Part shown: positions 35,901 through 50,200 of the stretch, piece by piece
Position numbering within the stretch: position 1 is the stretch's first letter
How the letters are laid out: each line of letters begins with the position of its first letter
Source of the DNA: Rapana venosa
Taxonomy: Eukaryota > Mollusca > Gastropoda > Neogastropoda > Muricidae
Assembly: GCA_028751875.1 (NCBI GenBank)
Contig: CM054135.1
Span: forward strand, 10,725,131-10,789,130
DNA length: 64,000 nt
Direction of reading: 5' to 3'
Translations under genes and position numbers: made by a program
The notes under the pieces: model-generated
Database searches by the model: none
Told to the model about the DNA's origin: nothing
The model's input: only the letters and a program-made list of their open reading frames with translations

Positions 35901-38900
35901 AAGGCAGAAACAAAGAGAGGGATAGAAAAGAGGGAATTCCTAGCACAGACATTTCTGAGATGACTGAGCGGAGCATTCCTCTTTCACTCTTGTGCAGCAC
36001 ACTTTACTTGATGGTAATATGAATAAGAAATGTCTGTTGACTGTGGAGCTTGTTTCAGATATTCCATGGCCCAGGAACATATATGCATTCACAGGAAAGA
36101 ACTACTGACAGGAAAGGAAAATGGAAAGAAAAAAAAAGGGGGGGGGGGGGGGGGGGGTTGCTGCTCTTGTGGTGATGCATTCTTCCCGGGGAGAGCCGCC
36201 CAAATTTCACACAGAGAAATCTGCCATGACTTAAAGTGGGGTACGATACAATACATTACAACACATTACCAAACTTACAAAGGAACTTCTTCTTGTTCTC
36301 CAGACTGAAGGAATGAAACACTTCCCAGAAGAACTTGATGGTTTCATGGTATCTGTAGTACTCTCCTTTGTATTCTGTGTTCTGTGCAAAAATAACAACA
36401 ATGATTTTTAAAACACACACACACAAAAACCCGGAGCCTACATTTTTCACTATCACAAACTACCCACTAAATCGTCTTTTCAGCCATGTTGATTCTGGGT
36501 ATGAAACAGCAAAAATGACTGGATCTAGCAAGAAATACCTATTTTCTGATACAGTTATACATTCCATAATATGAATATTTGCTCTCTAATACAAATACAT
36601 TCCATGACTTACTAACAAAAGAATATCTGTTTTCTAATACACGCGTATCTATGAAGTTTGGTCAAGAACAAGATTTTTATCATAACAATCACGAAAGAAA
36701 AGCAAAAAAAAGAATAGCTCTCTAGTGATCATTTTACCGGAAGACGCCCATAGGAGTTCAACGACAGAGAAATCTCACAATGATCTTAATGGGGACATCA
36801 CATCATAATAAAGACATACAATTAATCACTGTAAAAAAAAAGAATCAAGAGCAATTAAGTTAGGATGTATGACTATTTTACTTCATGGCAAAGTAGTTAA
36901 ACAAATTTTTAAAAAAAAAAAAAAAGCAATTTACTACAATCCCAAATGAATATGTCACCATGTGATCACTGACAGGCATAATCTGCTACAAAAATTTATC
37001 TGGTAATGTTATACATATTTCTACAGTTAATGCTCTAAACAATACAAGACTTAAATGCAATAGAACTTTTTCTAGTTAAATCTCTATACAACATTTTCTA
37101 TAGGTTAACTGACACCACTTCATTTGGTCACTGACTTTCACTGGTAAGAGTACATACATGTTAAATCACTATAGTTAATTTTCAAACACAAGAAAATCAA
37201 GTACATGTGACGTCACTGCAATCAACACAGGAAAATGAAACAATGAAACAAGCCCACAAAGACTCCAAGCTTAGTGTTGACTATCTATTACTGCACATCA
37301 CCACAACCAGAAACAACAGATGAACAGTCTAATCAAACAAAAACAATAACAAAAAGGAGGAAAGAAAAGACAAGCGGAACAATCTCCACTAGGATGAACA
37401 GTTCCATCAAAACAGACAACAGAACATCCAAAGGCATGAAAATACCTGCTAAAAAACAGGACAATAACAAAGGTGAACTAGTTCCTATACAACACAGATT
37501 TTCTAAGGCTTAAACTGCTATACAACATTTTCTAGGCCTAAACTGCATACAACATTTCAAGGCTTAACAGCTGATACAACATTTTTCTAAGGATAAATGC
37601 TATACAACATTTTCTAAGCTTAAACTGCTATACAACATTTTTCTAAGGCTTAAACGCTATACAAACATTTTTCTAAGGCTTAAACTGCTCTACAACACAC
37701 TACAATACATCAGGTTTAAAGTCTAACAACCACTTCTGAAGTCAAAAGTAACGTTCCTACACACAGCACTGAACAATCACATCAGGATGGAACGTTCCTG
37801 CACAACACAGACACCACATGACACAATCAACAACAGATGGACAGTTCTGCACACACACAGGAACAATCAACAACAGGATGGAACAGTTCCTGCACAACAC
37901 AGGAACAATCAACAACAGGATGGAACAGTTCCTGCACAACACACAGGAACAATCAACAAGATGGAACAGTTCCTGCACAACACAGGAACAATCAACAACA
38001 GGATGGAACAGTTCCTACAGAACACAGACACAATCAACAAGATGGAACAGTTCCTGCATAACACGGGAACAATCAACAACAGTTCCTGCACAACACAGAC
38101 ACACAGGAACAACAGGATGGAAACTCTGGGGGTTACCCAGAACAAGCACTCTGTCTCATCATTCACCACACCAGGGAATCACTGTGAGATTGTACGTACA
38201 CACTCGAGAAGTTAGCAGGTATGGCTGTTTTGAAGTACCTCATCATATAAGCATCTATCATCCAGCCTTGAATAATTTTTTTCTCATTAAATGGAGAGTA
38301 CCGGTTGTTTTCCCAAGAGCTTATCATGCATTCTTCATTGAACGCTCAGGCAGCAGCAATTGTTTGTCATATGAGCGAAAATACTTTGCGCTGCCGTTAA
38401 GCGCCTCACAAATCAGACCCAGCTCATCCAACTTCAACGTGGCTTATCATGGATGAAGACAATCTCAACAAAACATTCCACAGCATAACATTCTACTGTA
38501 GGCCGTGCCACTATACTTAAAAAAAAAACCCTGACATTTTTGGCTTAGGCCAAGAGTAGAGTCTCATTCGGTAAACATAACACTGAGGTCGGGTATGCTA
38601 GGCCTGACTTGTAAGGCACTTAACGGCAGCGAAACGCATTTTTGCTCATTAAGACAGACAACAATTCGTGCTGTCTGAGCATTCAACAAAGAAGGTACGG
38701 TAACTATGTTGGCTAAACAGACACCAGGGAAAAAAAAGGAGTGTATTTATACAACTGAAGTCGGCAGTCTGCTTTGCAGCCTGCAGGCTGACGACAGCCC
38801 TGCCTCAGCCGTGCTCCACTTACCAGGACTCTGCCTCCACACACTTTGAGGAAGCCTTCACAGAAGGCACTGAACTGGGCCTCCACACTGCTGTTCAGGG

Positions 38901-41164
38901 TGAAGTCCACGTACAGGTCCACGTACTCCTCCCTGCAACACACACCACACAACCCCTCATCATCATCATCATCATCATCATCAACCATTACACCCAGTGG
39001 TGTGTAGGGCAGCAACAAAGCGCTTCCACTCCTGCCTATCCTGGGCTAACCTAGTCAATGAACACACCCCATAAACCTTCTTCAGTCTTCTGGGCAATAA
39101 CAACACCCCCCGCCATAAACCTTCTTCAGTCTTCTGGGCAATAACAACACCCCCCCCATAAACCTTCTTCAGTCTTCTGGGCAATAACAACACCCCCCCC
39201 CATAAACCTTCTTCAGTCTTCTGGGCAATAACAACACCCCCGCCATAAACCTTCTTCAGTCTTCTGGGCAATAACAACACCCCCGCCATAAACCTTCATT
39301 CTTCTGGGCAATAACAACACCCCCGCATAAACCTTCTTCAGTCTTCTGGGCAATAACAACACCCCCGCCATAAACCTTCATTCTTCTGGGCAATAACAAC
39401 ACCCCCCGCCATAAACCTTCTTCAGTCTTCTGGGCAATAACAACACCCCCCCCCATAAACCTTCTTCAGTCTTCTGGGCAATAACAACACCCCCCGCCAT
39501 AAACCTTCTTCAGTCTTCTGGGCAATAACAACACCCACCCTCCCTTGCCCAGCCCCTCTCCCCCCCAATGCTCATCCTGAACACAAAAAATATTTAACGC
39601 ATATATATGCAATTTTATTTCAGGAGGGTAATAGAGTGAGTTCCGAAGACTTTTGTTCATCCAGGTCTCGACTGAAATATTTGATGAACAGAAGGGGTAG
39701 CTAGCAGTGGAGGTGCTGGTAGGTGTGTGTGTGTGTGTGTGTGGTGTGTGTGTTGTGTGTTGTGTGTGTGTGTGTGTGTGTAGTGTGCGTGTGTGTGTGT
39801 GTTGTGGGGAAAGGTCGAAGGTAAGGCAGACAGAGGGATTCATCAAGACAAGGGTAGGGGAAAGGACTGGACAGACACAACATGGAAAAAAAATGTACAT
39901 GACAAAATCTAACCATAACATAGGACTTAATATTCACAACTTCTTGATACCACAAATTGACTAAAACTGCTACTAACAAGTGATTAAAACAACAACAACA
40001 ACAAAGATCTAACTCAATAAATAAACTACAATCTCAATACAAAGTGCAAAATCATTTTCCTGCTGTCACAGCCCAAAACCTTCAAAGCATTTAAAAAAAA
40101 CAACCTTTTGTACCTCGAATAGCAAGATTACTACATCGCTTATCCCTCATGACAACACGTCAGTATTTCAGGACAGTGGTGTCTGTCTGTGCACTGACTT
40201 GTTCTCGTGGGTGACGACCTTGTTGGTTCCTCCTGGGCACAGCTCCATGGCCTTGACCTCACCAAACACTTCCTGGTTCACCTGAATCACATAGGTCACT
40301 GCTATGCTCAGTGTATACTCATGAGAGCACAAAAACCATGCACATTCATTCTGTTCAAACAGCTGGAACTAGGATGACAGACTTGCATCATGCTCAATCA
40401 CTCAAACATCTAGTGCCAGTATTCACACAGCTAGTTAATATATTCAAACACATTCATTCATACTTTGCAACAAACATCCATAACATGTATACGCAAGTAA
40501 TCTTCTTCTTCCTTTTTTGTCATGTTTCTCCCAGGGGAGGTTTGACATTGATGAGCCATCTCCATCTCTCTCTGTTTTGAGCTTCCTCCTTATTCATGCC
40601 CCTTTCTCTAAGATCATCTGCAATAAAAGCAGCCCAGGTCTTGCTAGGTCTTCCCTTTGGTCTCTTTCCATCCCCTACGAAGTTCATTGCTCTTTTTTTG
40701 ATGTGGTGGTCTGCTTTCCGTTGAACGTGCCCAAACCAATGTATACGCAAGTAGTCAAGTATACATACCATGTACACTCACAGTTATGCACAATGACATA
40801 CATTCACATAATCTTATACACACAGTATCATTTGCAGATTCATTCAGACACAGACAATTTGAATCTTTCACACACAGACCTTTCTCCTTCTTACACACAC
40901 ACACACAAACGCACACACACAAACGTACACACACACACACAGACAAAACAGATGGACAGTTGTCTTTCACACACACACACGTATAATAATAATAATAATA
41001 ATAAATGGAATTTATATAGCGCTGTATCTTGCACAGACAAATCAAAGCGCTTGCACTCAACTCATTCTTACACAGTCATGCAACCAATAGCGAGTAATAG
41101 TTCTAACAAGTCCAAATGCGCACACTAACAAGTCCAAATGCGCACACTAACAAGTCCAAATGCG

Positions 41165-41201
<37 letters not shown>

Positions 41202-44200
41202 CCACCCACACCCCCACACGTCATACACTTTGGCAGGGTGATGGAATTTGTGGCTGTTGAAAAGCAGGGATAGCTATGAAATGAAACAGGAGAGGAAAAT
41301 CTTAGGTTGGAAACAAATATGTCTTGAGGCCAGATTTAAAGGAGTCACAAGAAGGCCTTTGGCGAAGAGAGATAGGGAGGCCATTCCAAATCGATGGACC
41401 AGAAACAGAGAAAGAGCGACGGCCAACAGTGGACTGGTTGAATCTAGGTGTTTGTAAGCACAAGGAATCTGCAGCAGAGCGAAGGGAACGAGAAGGGGTG
41501 TACAGGTGGAGACATTCACAGAGGTAGGAAGGTAGGAAGGTGCTGTTTTGTGGAGACATTTGTAACAGAGAGTACTGATCTTATAGTTTATTCTTTGTGG
41601 CACAGGCAGCCAGTGGAGAGATCGCAAGAGAGGGTAATGTGCTCAGATTTTATGTCTAATATGTCTAATATCACAATTTGTGAAGAGACGTAAACTGAAT
41701 CGAACACACACACACAGTGTCAAGACATAGATACACATTTAAGGTTCACACTCACACAAACACGCACGCGCGCACACACACATACAGAAAGAGAGATCAG
41801 AGAATGACAGAGGCAGACACTCACAGAGAAAGTTAGGCAAAAGACGTCCTCCACGTCCTCTCCCTCATAGTCCAGCAACTCCTGAAGGCTCCTGCACCAC
41901 ACACCACACACGCATGCACACACACACACATACATGCACGCACGCACACACACACATACTTACAGCAAGACATTTTACCCGTTGACCCCTTCAGGGGCAT
42001 GGTATTTGCATTTGTTTACCTCTTGAAGTTGTCACTGATGATTTTTCTGCATGAAATTCAAGATGCTCTCCCTAAGGAGAGCATGTTGCCACAAGAGCAA
42101 TGCCATTCATTCTTTTTTTCTTCTCTTTTCCTGTCAGCATGTGTATTTTGGTTCCCTATCAGTGTGGCTTTCTCTATAGAATTTTACCAGGGACGGCTCT
42201 CTTGTTGCTGTGGGTTCTTGTATGTGCACTGAATGCGTGTTGCACATGAGACCTTGATTTATCGCCTCATCTGAAAGACCAGCACCTAGACTGTTACTCA
42301 AAGTCTAGTGGATGGGGGAAAGTTAGGGCACACATTGGGAGTGAACCGGCACTTCTTGCTTTCTAGGCAGGTGCACTACCTCTTAAACCATTGATCCACC
42401 ATACTGGGGATATAAAACAAAAATGCTAGAAAATAGTAACATGTTGAAATGAGTTTGGGCACAACTCAACTGTTTCCATTACGCTGTTGTTGGTACAGCT
42501 CCATACAATGCCACCAGTGTTCACCATCTCTTGATTTGAACAATCATCGAAAAACACCAAATCAGTGACAAACCAGCCAAACAACAAACTATCTTCCAAC
42601 CTTTCCAAGTTTGACCAATTTCTCCAACTTTTAACATGCACACACAAACACACACCCAAAATAAGTGAAGAGCTTCTTCCTTTTAAACTTCATTCACACA
42701 GAAAGGTTTTTTTGCACATGCAAGTCAACCGTTGGAGGGCCCATTAGAGATTTTGTAAAAGAAACTTTCTCTTGATTACTTTTGCAGAGGTAGGTCCTCT
42801 TTAATTTTCTTAGCTTGTGCGTGTGTGCGCACACTCGAGCCTATGCCTGAAAGAATGTATGTGTGTAACATGGGAGAGACTGCATGTATGTAATATTACA
42901 TGAATGTCAGCATGTGCCTATATGTATCATTATATGACAGATTCAAGAGAATGTTCTACTGTCACTCCAGTGCTCTCATATTCACTAGGCAGGATGTCAT
43001 TGAAGTATATTCCATCATAACCATACCTTCCCACTGTAGGCATAAACTCTCTCAGATCTTCCAGCGTGATAGGCCTGCACACAAATTGAACAGTACATAT
43101 CAACAGCCATGTACGAGGATGTGTTTTCAATAAACTTGCCAAAAACATTTTAAAAAACTCAAATCAGGGGCAGGATAGCCTAGTTAGTGGTCAGAGTGAT
43201 GAGCTCACAATCTGAAGGCCCCGGTTTGAGCTGCCACCGGCAAACCTGTTTAAGGGGATTTTCCCCTGGAGTTAACATGTTCTGACACCACTCCCCTGAA
43301 AATCCTTCAGATGAGACTATAAACTGAGGTTCCATTTGTGAACACAGGAAAAACATCTTGCATACATGTGAAAACCTGTTCTGTCTTTCAAAAGATTACG
43401 TAATGTTTGCCTGAAGGATATCTTCAGTTTAACGTCTATTCACATTTTGTGATTTTAGACGGTTGCCTGAAGGAATAGATGACAACATTTATGAAACACA
43501 TGCACACTGGTGTCATGTTTAGATATTATTCGCAAAGTGTAATTATTTGTATATCCACTCCCCACCACACTATTACAAGAACTGTTACATGCCTATCTTT
43601 CAAATGCCTATATACATATATAGAAGACGGAAAACACACTACGAGGCAAATAAAAGTAAAAATTGTAAGACTGCACTTCTGCAGTAGATTGCGGAAAAGT
43701 AAAAGCTGTAAGCTAACTATGGAAAACACACTATGAGGCAAATAAAAGTAAAAATTGTAAGACTGCACTTCTGCAGTGGACTGTGGAAGAAAAGTGAAAA
43801 GCTGTACGTTAACACAGAGTGTACCTGTGGAGGAGTTTGCGGAAGAGGGCGAGGGGGAAGTGGAGGTCGATGATGGTGAAGTTGTAGATGGCCAGGCCAC
43901 ACAGCGTGCCGATCAGGTGAAACATCTCCGCCCCTTCAAACGTCTGCAACACCACACACGCCAGCCCCTTCTACACACGCTCCAACCCCTTTTACACACA
44001 CACCAACCCCTTTTACACACATACCAGCCCCTTCAAACGTCTGCAACACCACACACACACCGGCCCCTTCTACACACACACTCCAGCCCCTTCTACACAC
44101 ACTCCAGCCCCTTTTACACACACCAACCCCTTTTACACACATACCAGCCCCTTCAAACGTCTAAAACACCACACACACCAGCCCCTTCTACACACACTCC

Positions 44201-47200
44201 AGCCCCTTCTACACACACTCCAGCCCCTTCTACACACACTCCAGCCCCTTTTACACACACCAACCCCTTTTACACACACACCAGCCCCTTCAAACGTCTA
44301 AAACACCACACACACCAGCCCCTTCTACCACACTCCAGCCCCTTCTACACACACTCCAGCCCCTTTTACACACACCAACCCCTTTTTCACACATACCACC
44401 CCTTTTACACACACACTCCAGCCCCTTCTACACACACACTCCAACCCCTTTACACACACACCAGCCCCTTTTACATACATACTGGAACCCCTTTTACATA
44501 CATACCAGCCCCTTCTACAAAACCCCACCAGCCCCTTCTACACACACACCAGCCCTTCTACACACACACCAGCCCCTTTTACACACACACTGCAACCCCT
44601 TTTACACACATACTGCAACCCCTTTTACACACATACTGCAACCCCTTTTACACACACACTCCAACCCTTTTATACACACACTGCAACCCCTTCTACACAC
44701 ACACCAGCCCCTTCTACACACATACCAGCCCCTTTTACACACACACACACTCCACCCCCTTTTACACACACACCAGCCCCTTTTACACACACCAGCCCCT
44801 TCTACACACACTCCAGCCCCTTCTACACACACTCCAGCCCCTTTTACACGCACCAACCCCTTTTACACACATACCAGCCCCTTTTACACACACACTCCAG
44901 CCCCTTCTACACACACACTCCAACCCCTTTTACACACACACCAGCCCCTTCTACACACACACCAGCCCCTTCTACACACACACCAACCCCTTTTACACAC
45001 ACACTGCAACCCCTTTTACACACATACTGCAACCCCTTTTACACACATACTGCAACCCCTTTTACACACACACACTCCAACCCTTTTATACACACACTGC
45101 AACCCCTTTTACACACAAACTGCAACCCCTTTTACACACACACTGCAACCCCTTTTATACACACACTGCAACCCCTTCTACATACATACTGGAATCCCTT
45201 TTACACACACACTGCAACCCCTTTTACACACAACACTGCAACCCCTTTTACACACATACTGCAACCCCTTTTACACACATACTGCAACCCCTTTTACACA
45301 TTCTCCAATTGCTTTTACACACCCACTGTAATCCCCTTTACACATACATACTGCAACCCCTTTTACACACACTGTGACCCCTTTTACACACTCCAGCCCC
45401 TTTTACATACACATTGCAGCCCCTTTTTACACACACTGCAACCCCTTTTGCAAACACTGCAACCCCTTTTGCAAACACTGCAACCCCCTTTTGCGCACAC
45501 ACTGCAACCCCTTTTGCGCACACACTGCAACCCCTTTTGCGCACACACTCCAACCCCATTTTACATACACTCCAACCCCACTTACACACACTCCAGTTCT
45601 TTTCACCTATACTGCAACACCCCTTTTACACAACACTGCAACCCCTTTTACACACACACACTGCAACCCCTTTTACACACACACACTGCAACCCCTTTTA
45701 CACACACACTGCAACCCCTTTTACACACACACACTGCAACCCCTTTTACACACACACGGCAACCCCTTCAACAGTCTACGCCACGACCATAATTATCACC
45801 ACTCCTTCAAACATCCTCTTCAGTCTGCAGTGTTGTCTGTGAAATGAGCTAAAAAAAAAAATGCATTGCACTTCCGTCAAGTGGCTGACAAGTCAGGCCC
45901 AGCGCATCCAACTTTAGCGTAAGAGAGACTTATCTTTTCAGTCTTTCTTGAAAAAAACCCAAAAAAACGCAGAAGAATGGACCAAGAAGGCAGACAATAG
46001 ACAAGAAAGACGTGACAGGAAGAAAAGGAACAAGGCAGAAACAAAAAAAGAGAAGGATAGAAAAGAGGGAATTTCTAGCACAGAATTTCCAGAAGGTGGG
46101 GATGCTATTTATACCGACAGGCCCCCCCCCCACACACCACAAGGGAGGATCGCCACAAGACGTGAAGGAAACGAGAGCAGAGCTGTGCAGAGAGAGGGAG
46201 GAGAGTTACCTGAGCGTTGAACCACATGAGGCGAGACTCTTCATTGTAGAGGAACATGCCATACTTGGGGTCCAGCACTTCTCTCAGCAACAGCATGAAG
46301 AACTCCTGTCAACACACACACACCACATCAGTGGTCACACACACTTTTCCTCTGACCACAGCCTCATAGTGTAGTCAGTCCACACAACAAATACATTACA
46401 CATACAGTGTTACACAACATTTTCCTTGCACGGCCTAAATATTTGTCAATTCAACATACATTTAATACTAACATGCACCACACCACAATATTTTTAACAC
46501 CAACATACCAAAACATTATTTTGCACCTAATTTATATTAGTTTTTGGGGTCCTATAGAAATAGTTCTCAATTTAATTTTACAATAATAAACCCATACCCC
46601 AATTTTTGTTTTAAACCACCAACCAAAACAAACAAAACCAATAACTTATTTTGTACACATATTTATCAATACAAATTTTTTGGCATGAAAGGTTAATAAA
46701 CAATGGTTTGAAGGATTTATGAATAGAAATAATGACATGAACCTTGATCTTGGGAAAATAGATGGAAAGTAATTATTTGTCATACACACACCAACCAGAA
46801 AAATAGATTTAACAAATAGATTCAACATACAAACCCCCATGCAACTACTAACTCTGGTAGGTGATGGAGATTTCGGCTTTGAAGGAAGGAGGACAGATTA
46901 GTGATAACAGTGGGACAATCCTGGCAGATCTTAGGATGGAAATAAGATGGTTGATTTGACTGAAGATTCTCCGCGACAAAAAGTGGCAAGGCCACACAGC
47001 AGAAGTGGCAGGCAATATCAACCACCATCACTACCAGACACACTGCACAGCTGTCAGTTTCCCCCACTTTCAGCTGCTCTCAGCTGCTGTCCATTCCATC
47101 CTATCCCAGCCTAGCTGGTGCTGATTACAGCAGGAACTGACCACACTTGGACCTGGTAAAAGGAAGGGGCACGCTAATTTTAGCTCTCTTGACTGAGTGA

Positions 47201-50200
47201 TGTTGGATTTGTGCGCGGTGACTGACCTTTCGAACTCCCCCTTCGTCCACTGCCTCTTCTCCCAAGAATATGACCTGAAAAAAAAAACACATCAGAGTTG
47301 AATTTTCAAAAGCAGATAAGTAAACACACAACACCCAAGTGTTGGCAGAGCAAATTTTTGGTTTATTCAAAACCTTCTTCAAACTAAAAGATTGGCCAAC
47401 CGACCAGAGTTTAATTTTCGTGACTGCAATGAAAACCATACCATAACAACCTACCATAAACTAGCACAAATCAAATGAATGATGGCTAGCTGACAAAACT
47501 GAACTAAACTTTACAAGCTGAAGTCTTGAGAAACTAAACACAAGAAATTGGTACAGTAAAGATAGCATCATGATTGATGGCATTCAAAAATATGAGCAGT
47601 AAGGGTTACAACCTGACCAGACAGAAGGGGATAACACTGAAGAAACACACACCAGCTTTACAGCTAATGTAGTTTCTCCTTCACTTTATTGTTGGCATTA
47701 TTTTTTTTGTGTGTTTTCCCTTTCCCCCCCCCCAGTTCCTTGGCTAGAGCTCTGAAGTTCACCAATGCCGAGAGCTTTGTGTATGCAACTGTTTTTTCCT
47801 CCCACCATTTAGGTAACTGCATTCTGACTTCGGGGGTGGTGTCTAAACACACCATCTGTGTGCATGCAGATTTGGGGGGATTTTTAACAAAATTTTGTTA
47901 TCCATTCCCACTGGCACGAAATGGCCTACTCTTCCGAAAGGCAGAACAGGTTTTTAACAAGTGTGCAAGATGCTCTGCATGCATTCACACATGAGGCCTC
48001 ACTTTATAGTCTCATCCAAAGGACTTGAGACATTCAGTTTGATTTTTCTCGTCAAAATGGAAAGAAAAGGCAAGGCTGGGAATCGAACCCAGAACATCCC
48101 AGTTTACTTGTTCTGGCAAGGTGAATGTTTTCTAACCGTCCTGCCACCTTCCTTCCATCTTCCACATAAAATAAAAACCATTAAAAGGTGGTGTTACCAT
48201 AACCTATGTGGTCGTAGGGGAGCAAGGCATCAGAGACCTCACTTCTCCAGGGGCCAGCATATTGTCGAGGGCAGCACCCATCTCCTCTCCCTCGCTACTT
48301 TACCTTCCCTGACCCTTAAGAGGGCAGGTACCCATTTACAGCTGGGAGAACTGGGGGACCGTACTGAAGCCAAGGCGCGCAGTCACCCATCCAACTGGTA
48401 GTCACGCTCAATGCTGCTTAACACTGGCTTGGGGGAAAGTGAGTGCTCTGACCACTGAACTATCCCATCCCCATTAAAAAAGACACACAAAAAAGACAAA
48501 AATAAAAATAAAAAAGACATGCGATGTCTGCTGACCTTCAGCGGCTTCTTGAGGTCCTGGGGTCCGCACCTCTCCAGAATGCTGATGGTGTCCTTGACGA
48601 TGTTCTGCCGCGTGATGGGCATGGCCAGCACCGAGCTGGCGGGGTCGATGGGCATGAAGAGGCCCATCATGTTGCGCCGCGTCACCTCCTCCATCGCATT
48701 CTGCACACACACACACAGCCCCGCATACAATAATAATAATAAATGGAATATGTATGGCGCTGAATCTTGTCAAGTCAACAATTAAAAGCCGCTTGCATTC
48801 ATAACATTCATACGTATGCAATCGACCAAACGCTAGCATTCATAACATTCATACGTATGCAATCGACCAAACGCTGGCATTCATAACATTCATACGTATG
48901 CAATCGACCAAACGCTGCTTCACAATATCGACAAAATTCAAACCCTATCTCAAAATAAGGACTTTTCACAAACCCAAAGCCCATTTCTTTTTCTTCCTTG
49001 TTGAACACTGAGACAACTACTACTGTTGTCTGTCAATGAGCAGAAATGCGTTGCAAATCAGGCCCAGTGCATCCGACTTTGGCGTAAGCCTATCTGAAAA
49101 TACTGACTTTCACACAAACTCAAAGCCTTTTTCTTTTTATTTCACCAAAAAGTCCAGGAGTTCCGACAACTATCCCTGCAACACCAGAATCTCTCCTAAG
49201 AAAAACAAACAACTAAAGAGACAAAGAAAGAGAGAGAGGTGGACTTGCCCTCATCTGAAAGTGAGCGTCTGTCTGCAGCAGGATGGTTTTGGTGGCAGCA
49301 TCAAACAGGAAGGGGTAGTTGCAGAAGTGGATGCCCTGCACACAGCACCATCCTACACTGCACACACTAGTCCTTTTGTTCCCCTCCTCTGATCCTCAGC
49401 TACAGCTCTTGAGGTTGACCAAAGGCGAGATTTTGTGTATAGATTTACCAATGGTGATATTTTGTGTACAGATTTACCAATGGTGAGATTTTGTGTACAA
49501 TGGTGAGATTTTGTGTATAGATTTACCAATGGTGAGATTTTGTGTATAGATTTACCAATGGTGAGATTTTGTGTATAGATTTACCAATGGCGAGATTTTG
49601 TGTATAGATTTACCAAAGGCGAGATTTTGTGTATAGATTTACCAATAGTGAGATTTTGTGTATAGATTTACCAATGGTGAGATTTTGTGTATAGATTTAC
49701 CAATGGTGAGATTTTGTGTATAGATTTACCAATGGTGAGATTTTGTGTATAGATTTACCAATGGTGAGATTTTGTGTATAGATTTACTAATGGTGAGATT
49801 TTGTGTATAGATTTACCAATGGTGAGATTTTGCGCATTGATTTACCAAACGTGAGATTTTGTGTATAGATTTACCAAAGCTGAGATTGTGTGTATAGATT
49901 TACCAATGGTGAGATTGCGTGTATAGATTTACCAAAGGTGAGATTTTGTGTATAGATTGGTGAGATTTTGTGTATAGATTTACCAATGGTGAGATTTTGT
50001 GTATAGATTTACCAATGGTGAGATTTTGCATATAGATCTACCAAAGGTGAGATTTTGTGTATAGATTTACCAATGGTGAGATTTTGTGTATAGATTTACC
50101 AATGGTGAGATTTTGCATATAGATCTACCAAAGGTGAGATTTTGTGTATAGATTTACCAATGGTGAGATTTTGCATATAGATCTACCAATGGTGAGATTT

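Larger units (their letters stand above)
36382..38823. other. HERC4 intron where a conserved HECT exon is expected but not seen
   Basis: Both flanking exons are phase 0, so an exon of a multiple of 3 (about 72-75 nt, for the block between GGKVL and NTEYKGEY) is expected. I found no minus-strand match. The intron contains tandem repeats at 37505-37715 (about 30 bp) and 37775-38115 (about 40 bp), and family F copies at 38327-38440 (-) and 38590-38690 (+). Confidence 0.6.

Noticed and set aside
37787..38456. 142- and 212-codon frames rich in Gln/Asn/Thr
   Set aside because: Translation of a 40-bp minisatellite followed by a family F repeat.
43776..45377. 533-codon open frame on the + strand
   Set aside because: Made entirely of minisatellite units (Pro/Leu/His/Thr repeats) and antisense exon x15; no start context, no domain, and the opposite strand holds the real gene.
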